Source: Flavobacterium endoglycinae (GTDB lineage Bacteria > Bacteroidota > Bacteroidia > Flavobacteriales > Flavobacteriaceae). Taken from it: a DNA stretch of 64,000 nt. The stretch spans positions 3,309,001 to 3,373,000 of the forward strand of contig NZ_CP071448.1 of the NCBI RefSeq assembly GCF_017352115.1. The letters are read 5' to 3'. The notes beneath the pieces are model-generated. The model was not told the DNA's origin. It saw nothing but the letters and a program-made list of their open reading frames with translations, and did no database searches. Below, one piece after another: positions 42,457 through 51,835 of this stretch (positions are counted from its first letter, which is position 1; every line of letters begins with the position of its first letter). The position numbers were made by a program, and so were the translations under genes.

Positions 42457-42768
42457 GTTTTTAGCCACAGATTAAAAGGATTAAATGATTTTGTTCCACG
42501 CAGATTCTGCAGATTTAAGCAGATTCACACAGATTATTATTTAAATTTTAAAATTCTAATCTGCCAAAATCTGCAGAATCTGCGTGAAAAATAAACTTCG
42601 CGACTTTGTGAGCAAAAAAAATCTGTGAAATCTGCGTGATCTGCGAGAAAACACACATTTAAGCAATTCGCGAAATTATGGTAATTAGCGACAAAAAACT
42701 TTGTGTCTTAGTGACTTTACGGCAAAAAAAGCACTCAAATAAAAATTGCCTGAAATATCTAATTAGAT

Positions 42769-42777
42769 TATCTTTGC
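42769..42777 (+). promoter_or_regulatory. Promoter -7 element TATCTTTGC for ffh
   Basis: Exact consensus 21 nt before the ffh ATG. Confidence 0.65.
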
Positions 42778-42798
42778 ACTTCAAATAAAGAAAAAGAT

Positions 42799-44151
42799 AT
42801 GTTTGATAATTTAAGTGATAAGTTAGATAAAGCGTTCCATATATTAAAAGGACACGGTAAAATTACAGAAGTAAACGTTGCCGATACCTTAAAAGAAGTT
42901 CGTCGTGCCTTACTTGATGCCGATGTTAACTTTAAAATTGCCAAAGATTTTACAACCAAAGTAAAAGAAAAAGCGATTGGTCAGGATGTATTAACTACTT
43001 TACAGCCGGGACAATTATTGGTTAAATTAGTAAAAGACGAACTTACCGAATTAATGGGTGGAGACGTTGCTGGTGTTAACCTTTCTGGAAATCCAACGGT
43101 TATTTTAATGTCAGGACTTCAAGGTTCTGGTAAAACTACTTTCTCAGGAAAATTAGCGAACTACTTAAAAACAAAGAAAAATAAAAAACCACTTTTAGTA
43201 GCGTGTGATATCTACCGTCCAGCGGCGATTAACCAGCTACATGTTGTGGGAGATCAAATAGGCGTTGAGGTTTACTCGGAGCCAGAAAATAAAAATCCTG
43301 TAGAAATTGCTCAAAACGCAATTAAACATGCTAAATCAAACGGGTTCAATGTTGTAATTGTCGATACAGCAGGACGTTTAGCAGTAGATCAGGAAATGAT
43401 GGACGAAATTGCACGTGTACACAAAGCAATCCAGCCACAAGAAACATTGTTCGTTGTTGACTCTATGACAGGACAAGATGCTGTAAATACAGCAAAAGCT
43501 TTCAACGATATCTTGAATTTTGATGGAGTTATCTTAACGAAATTAGATGGTGATACTCGTGGTGGAGCGGCGCTTTCGATCAAATCGATTGTAAACAAAC
43601 CAATCAAATTTGTGGGTACTGGAGAGAAAATGGAAGCAATTGATGTTTTCTATCCAGAACGTATGGCTGAGCGTATTTTAGGGATGGGAGACGTTGTGTC
43701 TCTTGTCGAAAGAGCTCAAGAACAATTTGACGAAGAAGAAGCTAGAAAACTTCAAAAGAAAATCGCTAAAAACGAATTCGGTTTTGATGATTTCTTAACG
43801 CAGATTCAGCAAGTAAAGAAAATGGGTAACATGAAAGATCTTGTTGGGATGATCCCAGGTGCTTCAAAAGCCATGAAAGATGTTGAAATCGAAGACGACG
43901 CCTTCAAACATATCGAAGCAATTATTTATTCGATGACACCGGGTGAAAGAAGTAAACCAGCTATTATTGATGTGAAAAGAAAAGCCAGAATCGCAAAAGG
44001 TTCGGGAACAAAAATCGAGCAAGTAAATCAGCTGATGAAACAGTTTGACCAAATGAGCAAAATGATGAAGATGATGCAAGGCCCAGGCGGAAAAAATCTG
44101 ATGAAAATGATGGGAGGCATGAAGGGAATGCCAGGAGGAATGCCGAGATAA
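42799..44151 (+). CDS. ffh: Signal recognition particle protein Ffh (SRP54)
   Basis: GTPase that binds signal sequences and delivers ribosomes to FtsY at the membrane. The N-domain spans residues 1-90. The G-domain shows G1 GLQGSGKTTFSGKLA (near residue 107), DTAGRLAVDQ (G3) and TKLDGDTRGG (G4). The M-domain (about 325-450) is methionine-rich, ending in KMMKMMQGPGGKNLMKMMGG. The length of 450 aa is standard. Monocistronic, upstream of folD. Confidence 0.98.
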   Translation: MFDNLSDKLDKAFHILKGHGKITEVNVADTLKEVRRALLDADVNFKIAKDFTTKVKEKAIGQDVLTTLQPGQLLVKLVKDELTELMGGDVAGVNLSGNPTVILMSGLQGSGKTTFSGKLANYLKTKKNKKPLLVACDIYRPAAINQLHVVGDQIGVEVYSEPENKNPVEIAQNAIKHAKSNGFNVVIVDTAGRLAVDQEMMDEIARVHKAIQPQETLFVVDSMTGQDAVNTAKAFNDILNFDGVILTKLDGDTRGGAALSIKSIVNKPIKFVGTGEKMEAIDVFYPERMAERILGMGDVVSLVERAQEQFDEEEARKLQKKIAKNEFGFDDFLTQIQQVKKMGNMKDLVGMIPGASKAMKDVEIEDDAFKHIEAIIYSMTPGERSKPAIIDVKRKARIAKGSGTKIEQVNQLMKQFDQMSKMMKMMQGPGGKNLMKMMGGMKGMPGGMPR

Positions 44152-44271
44152 AAAATAAAAGTTTAAGGTTTAAAGTTTCACGTTTCAAGTTGGAATTTTA
44201 GACCTTAAATTTTAGTATAAGGGAAGATAACTTCTCACTTCTAACTTATAACATTTAACTTAAAAAAAACA

Positions 44272-45159
44272 ATGCAGCTACTAGACGGTAAAAAAACATC
44301 TAACGACATTAAAAACGAAATTGCTCTTGAAGTTCAATCTATAAAAGCAGCGGGAGGAAAAGTACCTCATTTAGCAGCCGTTTTGGTAGGGAATAATGGT
44401 GCAAGTTTAACTTACGTAGGAAGTAAAGTAAAATCATGCCAAGAGATTGGTTTCGATTCCACTTTAGTTGCTTTACCAGAAACCATTACAGAAGACGAGC
44501 TTTTAGCAAAAATCAAAGAATTGAACGAAGATGATAACCTTGACGGATACATCGTTCAGTTGCCTTTACCAAAACACATCGATGAGCAAAAAATCTTATT
44601 AGCTATCGATCCTGACAAAGATGTAGACGGATTCCACCCAACTAACTTTGGAAGAATGGCTCTTGAAATGGAAAGCTTTATTCCAGCAACGCCATTCGGA
44701 ATTATGGAATTGTTGGAACGTTACAAAGTAGAAACTGCAGGAAAACATACAGTTGTTATCGGAAGAAGCCACATCGTAGGACGTCCAATGAGTATCTTAA
44801 TGAGCCGTAAAGGGAATCCTGGAGACTCAACAGTTACATTAACACACAGTCGAACTAAAGATTTAGCAGAATTCACTAAAAATGCGGATATCATTATTAC
44901 AGCTTTAGGAGTTCCAGAATTCTTAAAAGCCGATATGGTAAAAGATGGAGTAACCGTTATCGACGTTGGAATTACACGTGTAGATGATGCATCAAACGCA
45001 AAAGGATATGTGATCAAAGGTGACGTTGATTTTGATGGAGTAAGTAAAAAAGCATCTTTCATTACACCAGTTCCAGGTGGAGTAGGACCAATGACAATTG
45101 CAATGCTGCTTAAAAATACACTTTTAGCAAGAAAAATGAGAAGCGCAAGAAACAAGTAA
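44272..45159 (+). CDS. folD: Bifunctional methylene-THF dehydrogenase / methenyl-THF cyclohydrolase
   Basis: Supplies 10-formyl-THF from methylene-THF. The 295-aa protein starts [17 protein letters not shown]. Catalytic Lys is in [15 protein letters not shown], with [14 protein letters not shown] and [11 protein letters not shown] (folate site). The NADP-binding domain carries [11 protein letters not shown] and the [18 protein letters not shown] signature. A 144-aa frame on the opposite strand over this gene is a shadow. The 120-bp leader contains degenerate GTTTAAAG-type repeats. Confidence 0.98.
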   Translation: MQLLDGKKTSNDIKNEIALEVQSIKAAGGKVPHLAAVLVGNNGASLTYVGSKVKSCQEIGFDSTLVALPETITEDELLAKIKELNEDDNLDGYIVQLPLPKHIDEQKILLAIDPDKDVDGFHPTNFGRMALEMESFIPATPFGIMELLERYKVETAGKHTVVIGRSHIVGRPMSILMSRKGNPGDSTVTLTHSRTKDLAEFTKNADIIITALGVPEFLKADMVKDGVTVIDVGITRVDDASNAKGYVIKGDVDFDGVSKKASFITPVPGGVGPMTIAMLLKNTLLARKMRSARNK

Positions 45160-45183
45160 TAATTTGCGTCAAAATAAAATTAC

Positions 45184-45213
45184 AAAGCCTGTTCGATTTG
45201 AGCAGGCTTTTTT
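45184..45213 (+). terminator. Terminator of folD
   Basis: AAAGCCTGTTC pairs with GAGCAGGCTTT (one G-U), followed by a T-run. Confidence 0.88.
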
Positions 45214-45232
45214 GTGCATTTAACTTAAAAAT

Positions 45233-45376
45233 TTCTAATACATAGAATGTAAGTTTAAAAAAAAGAATACTAAAGAGAAACAAATTTCTATCATATAGTA
45301 TAAGACTCTAACTATGTTTATTCAAAAAAGTGAAACGCCTTTACACAGCTACAATCTATGTTTCTATGTGTTTAAA
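45233..45376. repeat. Dispersed element with terminal inverted repeats, copy 2
   Basis: Read on the minus strand, it starts TTTAAACACATAGAAACATAG and continues through GTGT-AAAGGCGTTTCA. This aligns with the element at 5210-5343 over about 65 bp. The other end (near 45239) carries a weaker inverted copy. The remainder of the 406-bp gap between folD and corA shows no gene. Confidence 0.55.
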
Positions 45377-45565
45377 AATCTATGCAAAGTGCCATTTTAA
45401 TATATAATTAATAGTTTAAAGTTTCTGTTTCTAAAAATAAAGGATACTTTTGCACCACTTAAAAAAAACACACTTCTCCAAATGGACGATTATTATTATT
45501 CGTTAGTATTTAATTAAAGCAGCTTTTGACTTTCAAAATGCTGCGATAAAACCCTGTATTTTGAA

Positions 45566-46492
45566 ATGAAAGCCTTTTACACAAACAACAACGGATTGGT
45601 AGAAATCCAAAAATGGACTTCAAATTGCTGGATTCACATCGAATCTCCAACAGAAACAGACAAGAATTACTTACTAGAAGAGCTTCAAATTCCCGAAGCA
45701 TTCTACAATGATATTGAGGATATCGACGAAAGACCTCGTATCGAGATCGAAGACGGCTGGACACTGATTATCATGCGTATTCCGATAAAAAGCGGCGATG
45801 TCAAAATTCCCTTTCACACCGTTCCTCTCGGAATTATTTTTAAAGATGATATCTGCGTAACTATTAGTTTTTATGAAACCGAAATCATTGCCGATTTTGT
45901 ATCGTATTCACAACGCAAAAACATCGAAATCGAAGATAATTTCAACCTAGTGCTGCGATTGCTTTTATCATCAAGCGTTTGGTATTTAAAATATCTGAAA
46001 CAAATTAATCAGAAAATAAAACTGGCAGAAGATAATTTAGAGAAATCGATCAAAAATGAAGAGTTGCAGGCATTGCTTCAAATTGAAAAATGTTTTGTAT
46101 TCTTCATCACTTCGTTAAAAGCAAATGACGTTTTATTTCAAAGAATTAAAAACCTAAAAGCACACAAAGCCAATTACGATCCAGAATTATTGGAAGATGT
46201 CGAAATCGAATTAAATCAGGCACAAGATACAGCCAATATTTACAATAACATCTTAACGGGAATGATGGACGCCTACGCCTCTGTAATTTCCAATAATATG
46301 AACAATATTATGAAACAGATGACTTCGATTTCTATCATTTTAATGATCCCTACATTAATTGCCAGTTTGTACGGAATGAACGTGCCAAACGGCCTAGAAG
46401 AAAGCAAATACGGAATCTGGATTCTGCTTCTAATTTCTATAATACTTTCCTCTTTCGGCGTATTTTTATTCAAACGCAGAAGATGGTTCTAA
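45566..46492 (+). CDS. corA: CorA-family divalent cation transporter (308 aa)
   Basis: Inner-membrane Mg2+ (or Co2+/Zn2+) channel, a homopentamer. The N-terminal soluble funnel spans residues 1-235 and includes a long helix rich in Glu and Lys. Two C-terminal membrane segments (about 245-266 and 280-302) flank the diagnostic ASLYGMNVP loop with the GMN selectivity motif near residue 270. The C-terminus KRRRWF is positive. Monocistronic with terminator. Confidence 0.93.
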   Translation: MKAFYTNNNGLVEIQKWTSNCWIHIESPTETDKNYLLEELQIPEAFYNDIEDIDERPRIEIEDGWTLIIMRIPIKSGDVKIPFHTVPLGIIFKDDICVTISFYETEIIADFVSYSQRKNIEIEDNFNLVLRLLLSSSVWYLKYLKQINQKIKLAEDNLEKSIKNEELQALLQIEKCFVFFITSLKANDVLFQRIKNLKAHKANYDPELLEDVEIELNQAQDTANIYNNILTGMMDAYASVISNNMNNIMKQMTSISIILMIPTLIASLYGMNVPNGLEESKYGIWILLLISIILSSFGVFLFKRRRWF

Positions 46493-46509
46493 AATAAAGC
46501 CCAATACTC

Positions 46510-46540
46510 AAAAGCCTGTTCGTTAAGAATGGGCTTTTTT
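46510..46540 (+). terminator. Terminator of corA
   Basis: AAAGCCTGTTC pairs with GAATGGGCTTT (two G-U), followed by T-run. It resembles the folD terminator in sequence. Confidence 0.8.
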
Positions 46541-46737
46541 GTTTCTATAAATCTTCAAAACCTCCCAAGTATATTTAACTCATAAAAAAACCTCTTTCGA
46601 TAAATAAAAAACAATTCATATTGGATTTTATTTTAATTCTTGGATTTTTAACTATTAATTATTATTTGTTCTAATTTATAATGTAAGTTTGTCCCTAATA
46701 AAACAAATTTAAGCCTTTAGCAAGTATACCAGCTCCC

Positions 46738-49324
46738 ATGATTAAAATGTCACAAATCCGCCTATTTTTTTCTCACTATTTAATTCTTTCAAATAATTTT
46801 TTCTCAAAACAAAGCCGAATAAAATCGCTGATTTTTTTGGTGTTTTTCTTGTGTTGTCTTTCTTCTTCTGCACAAAAAAATGCTGTTATCAGCGGTAAAA
46901 TTGTCAACGACAAAGATTCTCCTATCGAAGTTGCAACAATTTATTTGATGAATTCTAAAGATTCCTCCGTAGAAGCCTATACGATTTCAGATAAAAATGG
47001 TCTTTTTAAATTAGAAACCAAATCAGGATTACAAAACGGTATTTTAAAAATTTCGGCAGAAGACTATCTCGAGTTTTCAGATACAATAGAAAAACTCACT
47101 CATAATATAGATTTAGGAGTTATTAGACTTATAAAATATGATGTTGAATTGGATGAAGTCATTATAAAAAACGAAGCTCCTATTCGAATAAGAGCTGATA
47201 CAAAAAGTACAGGTTTCAGACGCTAAAACCAAGGAGCAGGAATTTACTAAACAGGCTTCGACATCAAATAATGTTTCGATCAATTTGACAATAGACAAAA
47301 AGAAAAATAAAGGCTTTTTTGGTAAACTATTAGACGGTTATGGAAGCTCCGAAAGATATGAAAGCAGTGCTTTCCTCAGTTATTTTAAAGATAAAAGACG
47401 TATCAGTTTTTTGGCTTCTTCAAATAATATTAATGCATCGGGTTTTTCTATGAACGAAGTTTTCGATAGCATGGGAGGCGGAAGAAACGATGGTTTGAGT
47501 GCTGCTTCTGGAGGGAGAGGCGGAATAACAAAATCGAATTTGATTGGATTAAGTTATTCTGATGAATGGTTTAAAGAAGAAAGTACTGATTTAAATTATT
47601 ATTTTAAGAATTCTAATACAGACAATACCAATAGAACATCAGAGCTTACTTTATTGCCAACAGGTTCTTTGTTGTCAAAATCTGCTTCAAAAAGCAATCA
47701 GGATTCTGATAGACATAATGTAAATTTAAATTTTGAGTACAAACTTTCCCCTTCAATAAGAGTTTTTTTTGGACCAGCCATTGAAACAAGAAAAGCAATA
47801 TCTGCAAATACTTTCGACAGAAAAACCTGGGATGAAAATAATCAGTTAATCAATTCTAGTAATTCTTTCAATACAAGTGAAAGTACTAATACGGATTTTA
47901 GAAATAATCTTAGATTTTTTTTAAATGCTAAGAAAGAAGGACGATACTTTACAGCCTCTTTTGAAAACGACAATTCGCGAAACGATTTAGATTCAAGAGT
48001 AAATTCATTGACAATTTTTGAGCAGGGAACAAGTCCCGACGATTTGCGTAATCAACATGTTACTCAGAAAAATAATAGAGATAAATATACAGGAAGGCTT
48101 GAATATTTTGAGCCAGTAACTAATTTGTCAAGACTGAATTTTTCAGTAATCACAAATTATGAAAAAACAAGCGATGATAAAAAAACATTCGACCGCAATG
48201 ATCAGGATATGGAATATGATGTTTTTAATGAATCACTTAGTAATTTTAATTCTTTTAATAGTTTTGAAGTTAATCCGAAGATAGGCTTTAGTACGAGTAT
48301 AAACAAACTTGATTTATCGGCATCCACAGGAACTTCTGTCATCAGGAATGAAAATCATGCATTTTACTTAAAAGAAACAACAGATTTAAATAAAAACTAT
48401 TTTATTCCAAACGGAACAATTAGTGCCAATTACAGCATTTCACAATCTCAGAGTTTATTAATGATGTATGAACGTAAATTTACAGTTCCAACCGGTAATC
48501 AGGTTTTAGCAATTGCTAATTTAGATAATCCTTTAGTCGTTGTAACAGGAAATCCTAATTTAAAACCTTCTACTTTTCATTTTTTGCAGACGGGTTTTTC
48601 AAGTTATAATTTTCAATCAGGTGCAAATTACTTTATTCATTTTAGTACTACATATTTTGATAGTCAGATTGTGGGATCCTCAGCCTATAACAGTTCAGGA
48701 AAACAAATTTCAAGCTTTGATAATGTAGAAGGCACCTACGATATGTTGTTAGCAGGAGAGTGGAGCAAAACCATAAAGAAAGATGTAAATACTTTTGCGC
48801 TGCGGTTTTCTATGTATGCTAATTATAATTTAAATAAAGGTTTTACCAATAACCAATTGTATGAGGCAAAAGCATTCAGACTGAATCCCGGTTTTGGATT
48901 AACGTATGAATATGGTGAATTATTAAACATCCAGCCGTATTATAATTTTACATACAATGACATTCGATATAATAATACTTCTTTAAGTTCAACTTCAAAT
49001 ACAACTCATAATTTTAATATTCAAATGACAAGCTTCTGGCCTAAGAGTTGGGTTTTTGGCAACGACTTTGGCTACAACTATAATTCGAATATTTCAGGAC
49101 CGTATAAAAAAGATTTTTATTTATGGAACACTAGTATATCCTATAAACTTGCGAAACAATTTACATGTAAAGTAAAAGTTTATGATTTGCTGAATCAAAA
49201 TCAGAGCGCTTCCAGAGTGATTACTTCAACAGCTGTTATTGACTCAGAAACCAACGTTTTAAAGCGTTATGTAATGTTTACTTTATTGTATAAATTTAAA
49301 AATTTTGAAACCGACAAAGGATAG
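46738..49324 (+). pseudogene. Broken TonB-type receptor gene: plug-coding segment missing and frame shifted
   Basis: The first frame (46738-47226) codes for a signal peptide and a CarboxypepD_reg-like domain up to NEAPIRIRADT, then stops after seven out-of-frame residues. The second frame, open from 47192 without an ATG, continues LIQKVQVSDAKTKEQEFTKQ and then INLTIDKKKNKGFFGKLLDGYGS and a full barrel to 49324. In intact relatives the plug (roughly 80 residues) lies between RADT and LI-KVQV. Here the two motifs overlap on CTGATACAAAA (47195-47205). A -7 element TAAGTTTG lies at 46684. Confidence 0.8.
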
Positions 49325-49393
49325 TTTTTCATTCCAAGATTACTTTTCTGAAAAAATTGCCCATTTTTAATTGTCGTTTCAAAATAAATAATA

Positions 49394-49410
49394 ACTTTGT
49401 AACGCAAAGT
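49394..49410 (+). promoter_or_regulatory. Operator ACTTTG-N5-CAAAGT, copy 1, overlapping a TAACTTTG promoter
   Basis: Inverted repeat ACTTTG TAACG CAAAGT followed by ACTTTAA, ending 9 nt before the ATG at 49420. The promoter -7 TAACTTTG (49392-49399) coincides with its left arm. A near-identical copy lies at 50354-50370. The regulator gene between them is the likely binder. Confidence 0.65.
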
Positions 49411-49419
49411 ACTTTAATT

Positions 49420-50034
49420 ATGAATCAAAAGCACCAAGAAGATTTAGCACACATTCGTTCCATGATGGAGCGTTCTTCAAGATTTATATCATTAAGCGGA
49501 CTTTCAGGAGTTTTCGCGGGTCTTTCGGCTTTAATTGGCGGAATCTATGTTTATCAGCTGTTTAAAGCAAACGGAATGGATTATCTAAATGATGAACATA
49601 GATTGTATTCTACCAATCTGGTTTCAGAATTATTCTGGATCGGGATTATAATTATGGTTTTTGCATTAGCATTTGGAACTTTTTTCACCGTTAGAAAAAG
49701 CCGAAAGTACAATTTGCCAATTTGGACTTCGGCAACAAAAAAAATGCTGTTTAATCTGGCTGTACCGCTTATAACTGGCGGAATATTTTGCTTGGCTCTT
49801 ATGTATCATGGATACTTTGGATTAGTAGCGCCTTCAACATTAATTTTTTACGGACTTGCCGTTATAAACGCTGAAAAATATACATTTTCTGATGTAAAAT
49901 ATTTAGGTTTTTCGGAACTGATTTTAGGATGTATTGCACTTTTTAATATAGGATATGGTTTAATTTTCTGGATTTTAGGATTCGGGATTCTACATATCGC
50001 ATACGGATTAGTGATGTTCAAAAAATACAAATAG
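49420..50034 (+). CDS. Predicted six-helix membrane protein of unknown function (204 aa)
   Basis: Start set at 49420 (MNQKHQEDLAHIRSMMERSS), directly after the operator. The longer frame to 49357 runs through the promoter. About six membrane helices are visible, such as LSGVFAGLSALIGGIYVYQL, LFWIGIIIMVFALAFG and FWILGFGILHIAYGLVMF. The soluble N-terminus has charged helical residues. The regulator gene begins 4 nt after the stop, so the two are cotranscribed. No family is recognised. Confidence 0.8.
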   Translation: MNQKHQEDLAHIRSMMERSSRFISLSGLSGVFAGLSALIGGIYVYQLFKANGMDYLNDEHRLYSTNLVSELFWIGIIIMVFALAFGTFFTVRKSRKYNLPIWTSATKKMLFNLAVPLITGGIFCLALMYHGYFGLVAPSTLIFYGLAVINAEKYTFSDVKYLGFSELILGCIALFNIGYGLIFWILGFGILHIAYGLVMFKKYK

Positions 50035-50038
50035 CCCA

Positions 50039-50329
50039 ATGGGAATTATTGATAAACTAAATAAAGATTTTGAAAGCCGTGTCAGACTGGGCATTATGTC
50101 CGTTCTGATGGTTAACGACTGGGTAGATTTTACCGAGATGAAAACGCTTTTGAATATCACCGATGGTAATTTAGCGAGTCATTCCTCTGCGCTTGAAAAA
50201 GCAGGTTATATCGAAGTGAAGAAAGAATTTGTGGGTAAAAAGCCCAAAACCTCTTATCAAGTAACTGATTTAGGGCGTGCAGCCTTTAAAGAACACTTAT
50301 CGTATCTTGAAAAATTAATGAAATCCTAA
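50039..50329 (+). CDS. Winged-helix transcriptional regulator (96 aa, HTH_27-like)
   Basis: Small DNA-binding protein of the MarR/PadR-like winged-helix type. The sequence VDFTEMKTLLNITDGNLASHSSALEKAGYIEVKKEF is the helix-turn-helix and wing, and KTSYQVTDLGRAAFKEHL the C-terminal wing and helix. It has no separate ligand domain. It sits 4 nt after the membrane protein gene and between two matching operators (49394 and 50354), so it probably represses both its own operon and the DUF4173 gene. Confidence 0.88.
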   Translation: MGIIDKLNKDFESRVRLGIMSVLMVNDWVDFTEMKTLLNITDGNLASHSSALEKAGYIEVKKEFVGKKPKTSYQVTDLGRAAFKEHLSYLEKLMKS

Positions 50330-50353
50330 ATAACTCTATTTTTTTATCTAAAA

Positions 50354-50370
50354 ACTTTGAATTACAAAGT
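50354..50370 (+). promoter_or_regulatory. Operator ACTTTG-N5-CAAAGT, copy 2
   Basis: ACTTTG AATTA CAAAGT followed by ACTTTTAA, 19 nt before the ATG of the DUF4173 gene. It shares 6+6 bp arms, spacing and the trailing ACTTT with the copy at 49394. The internal AAAGTACTTT is itself a palindrome. Confidence 0.65.
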
Positions 50371-50389
50371 ACTTTTAAAATTATCAATC

Positions 50390-51778
50390 ATGAAAAAACA
50401 TCAAATTATCTTAGCGTGCACAGCAGTTTTTATACTGTTATTTTACAACGAATCAGTTGGAATCAATATTTCTATTTTTGGCGTCTTTCTAACGCTTCTC
50501 ATTAGTTATTTCTTTCAAGAAAAGTTTGTAGAACGATCTCATCTCACTTTAGTAATCACCTCAATTTTATCTTGTTTTGCTTTTGCTTGGTATGGAGATG
50601 CAGCCTCATTTTTTGCTTTAGCCTTATCGATTTTGTTTTTACAATTTAAGACTCAAGATCCCGAACTCAAAACAATTCAAATTTTTCCGCTTATATTTTT
50701 AAACGGAATCACTTCTTTAGGGCGAGTATTTATTTTCGATCAATGGCTTCCACAAAGAAAAATCCACAATGATTTTGCTAAAAAACTAGTTGCTTTTGTC
50801 ATTATTCCACTTGTGTTTTTGGGACTTTTCTTTGTTGTATATTCTTTCGGAAGCGATCACTTTTCGTCATTGTTTACCGATTATGAATTGGATATTAATT
50901 TACCGCAATTAATTGGAATCAGTATTTTAGGATTTTATATTTCTTTCAGTTTTTGGAATTATTGGGTTCCAGATGCATGTTATCAATACAATCCAAAATT
51001 AAACAATGATTTTACGAATCCTTCTGAAGTTAAAAATGAGAATACATTTTCATTTCTGGATTTGGATTTCGAAAGGAAAAGCGGTGAAATTACTTTATTG
51101 TTATTAAATATTATGCTTCTAGTTTTCATTGGAACATATAACTACGAACAGTTTTTTGAAGTGGTCGAAAAAACGAATTTAAGTTCAGATACACACGAAC
51201 GTGTAAATGCGGTGATTTTCTCAATTTTGATGGCTGTTGGAGTAATTATGTTCTACTTTAAAGGAGGATTTAATTTTGATGAAAAAGCTTCTTCTCTTAA
51301 AACGCTAGCTAAAGTTTGGCTTGGACTAAACGTCGTTTTAATAATAAGTGCGATTATTAAAAATTCAGAATACGTTTCTTATTTTGGTTTGACTTATAAA
51401 AGGTTAGGAGTATATGCTTTTCTTATTTTAGCTATTATTGGATTAGTAATTTCATTTCAAAAAATAAACAAACAGAAAACAAATGCTTTTCTTTTTAACC
51501 AAATGCTTTGGTATTTCTACGGAACGATTATTTTATGCAGTTACGTAAATTGGGGTGGTTTAATTACGAATTACAATATTTCGGTAAATAAAGGTGTAGA
51601 GCCAGTTTTCTTAAGTGGATTAAATTTTAATGATGAAGCGCGAAGAGAATATTTTAAGAAGAACAATTTAGACGGAAAATATGCAGAAGCTGTGAGAGAA
51701 GAAATGATTTCGAATTATCAAGACGCTAATTTTTTATCTAAAGCGTTGTATTATGAGTTTTTAAATAAAAAGCCGTAA
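50390..51778 (+). CDS. DUF4173/DUF4153-type polytopic membrane protein (462 aa)
   Basis: Start set at the ATG at 50390 (MKKHQIILACTAVFILLFYNES), since the longer frame to 50357 passes through the operator. The protein has about a dozen hydrophobic segments, with the conserved QWLPQRK and FSFWNYWVPDA features in cytosolic or periplasmic loops. The C-terminal part is soluble (residues about 405-462, ARREYFKKNNLDGKYAEAV). Family function is unknown. Probably controlled by the winged-helix protein just upstream. Confidence 0.8.
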   Translation: MKKHQIILACTAVFILLFYNESVGINISIFGVFLTLLISYFFQEKFVERSHLTLVITSILSCFAFAWYGDAASFFALALSILFLQFKTQDPELKTIQIFPLIFLNGITSLGRVFIFDQWLPQRKIHNDFAKKLVAFVIIPLVFLGLFFVVYSFGSDHFSSLFTDYELDINLPQLIGISILGFYISFSFWNYWVPDACYQYNPKLNNDFTNPSEVKNENTFSFLDLDFERKSGEITLLLLNIMLLVFIGTYNYEQFFEVVEKTNLSSDTHERVNAVIFSILMAVGVIMFYFKGGFNFDEKASSLKTLAKVWLGLNVVLIISAIIKNSEYVSYFGLTYKRLGVYAFLILAIIGLVISFQKINKQKTNAFLFNQMLWYFYGTIILCSYVNWGGLITNYNISVNKGVEPVFLSGLNFNDEARREYFKKNNLDGKYAEAVREEMISNYQDANFLSKALYYEFLNKKP

Positions 51779-51835
51779 TTAAATGATTGCACGAATCATA
51801 AAAATTTATAAATTTGTAAAATAAATATTACAATT

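Larger units (their letters stand above)
42399..42798. repeat. 400-bp intergenic region with hairpin terminator and dispersed repeats
   Basis: A terminator (42428-42456) is followed by repetitive sequence. A 19-bp perfect inverted repeat has arms at 42497-42515 and 42568-42586, beginning CACGCAGATTCTGCAGATT. It is followed by further copies of AAATCTGCGTGA-type wording. Short frames in it (42242-42594) are artefacts. The ffh promoter lies at the right end (42769). Confidence 0.7.

Noticed and set aside
42242..42594. Two overlapping small frames at the end of the MBOAT gene
   Set aside because: They run out of frame through the MBOAT gene into repeats (CAGATTCTGCAG-type) and show no start signal.
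44721..45155. A 144-aa frame on the minus strand
   Set aside because: It lies entirely over folD in the opposite direction, and folD motifs are intact. Codon-position shadow only.
47195..47210. Programmed frameshift in the receptor gene at CAAAAAGT
   Set aside because: The needed shift is +1, not the -1 expected of an A-run slippery site, and the plug domain would still be missing. A deletion explains both facts.
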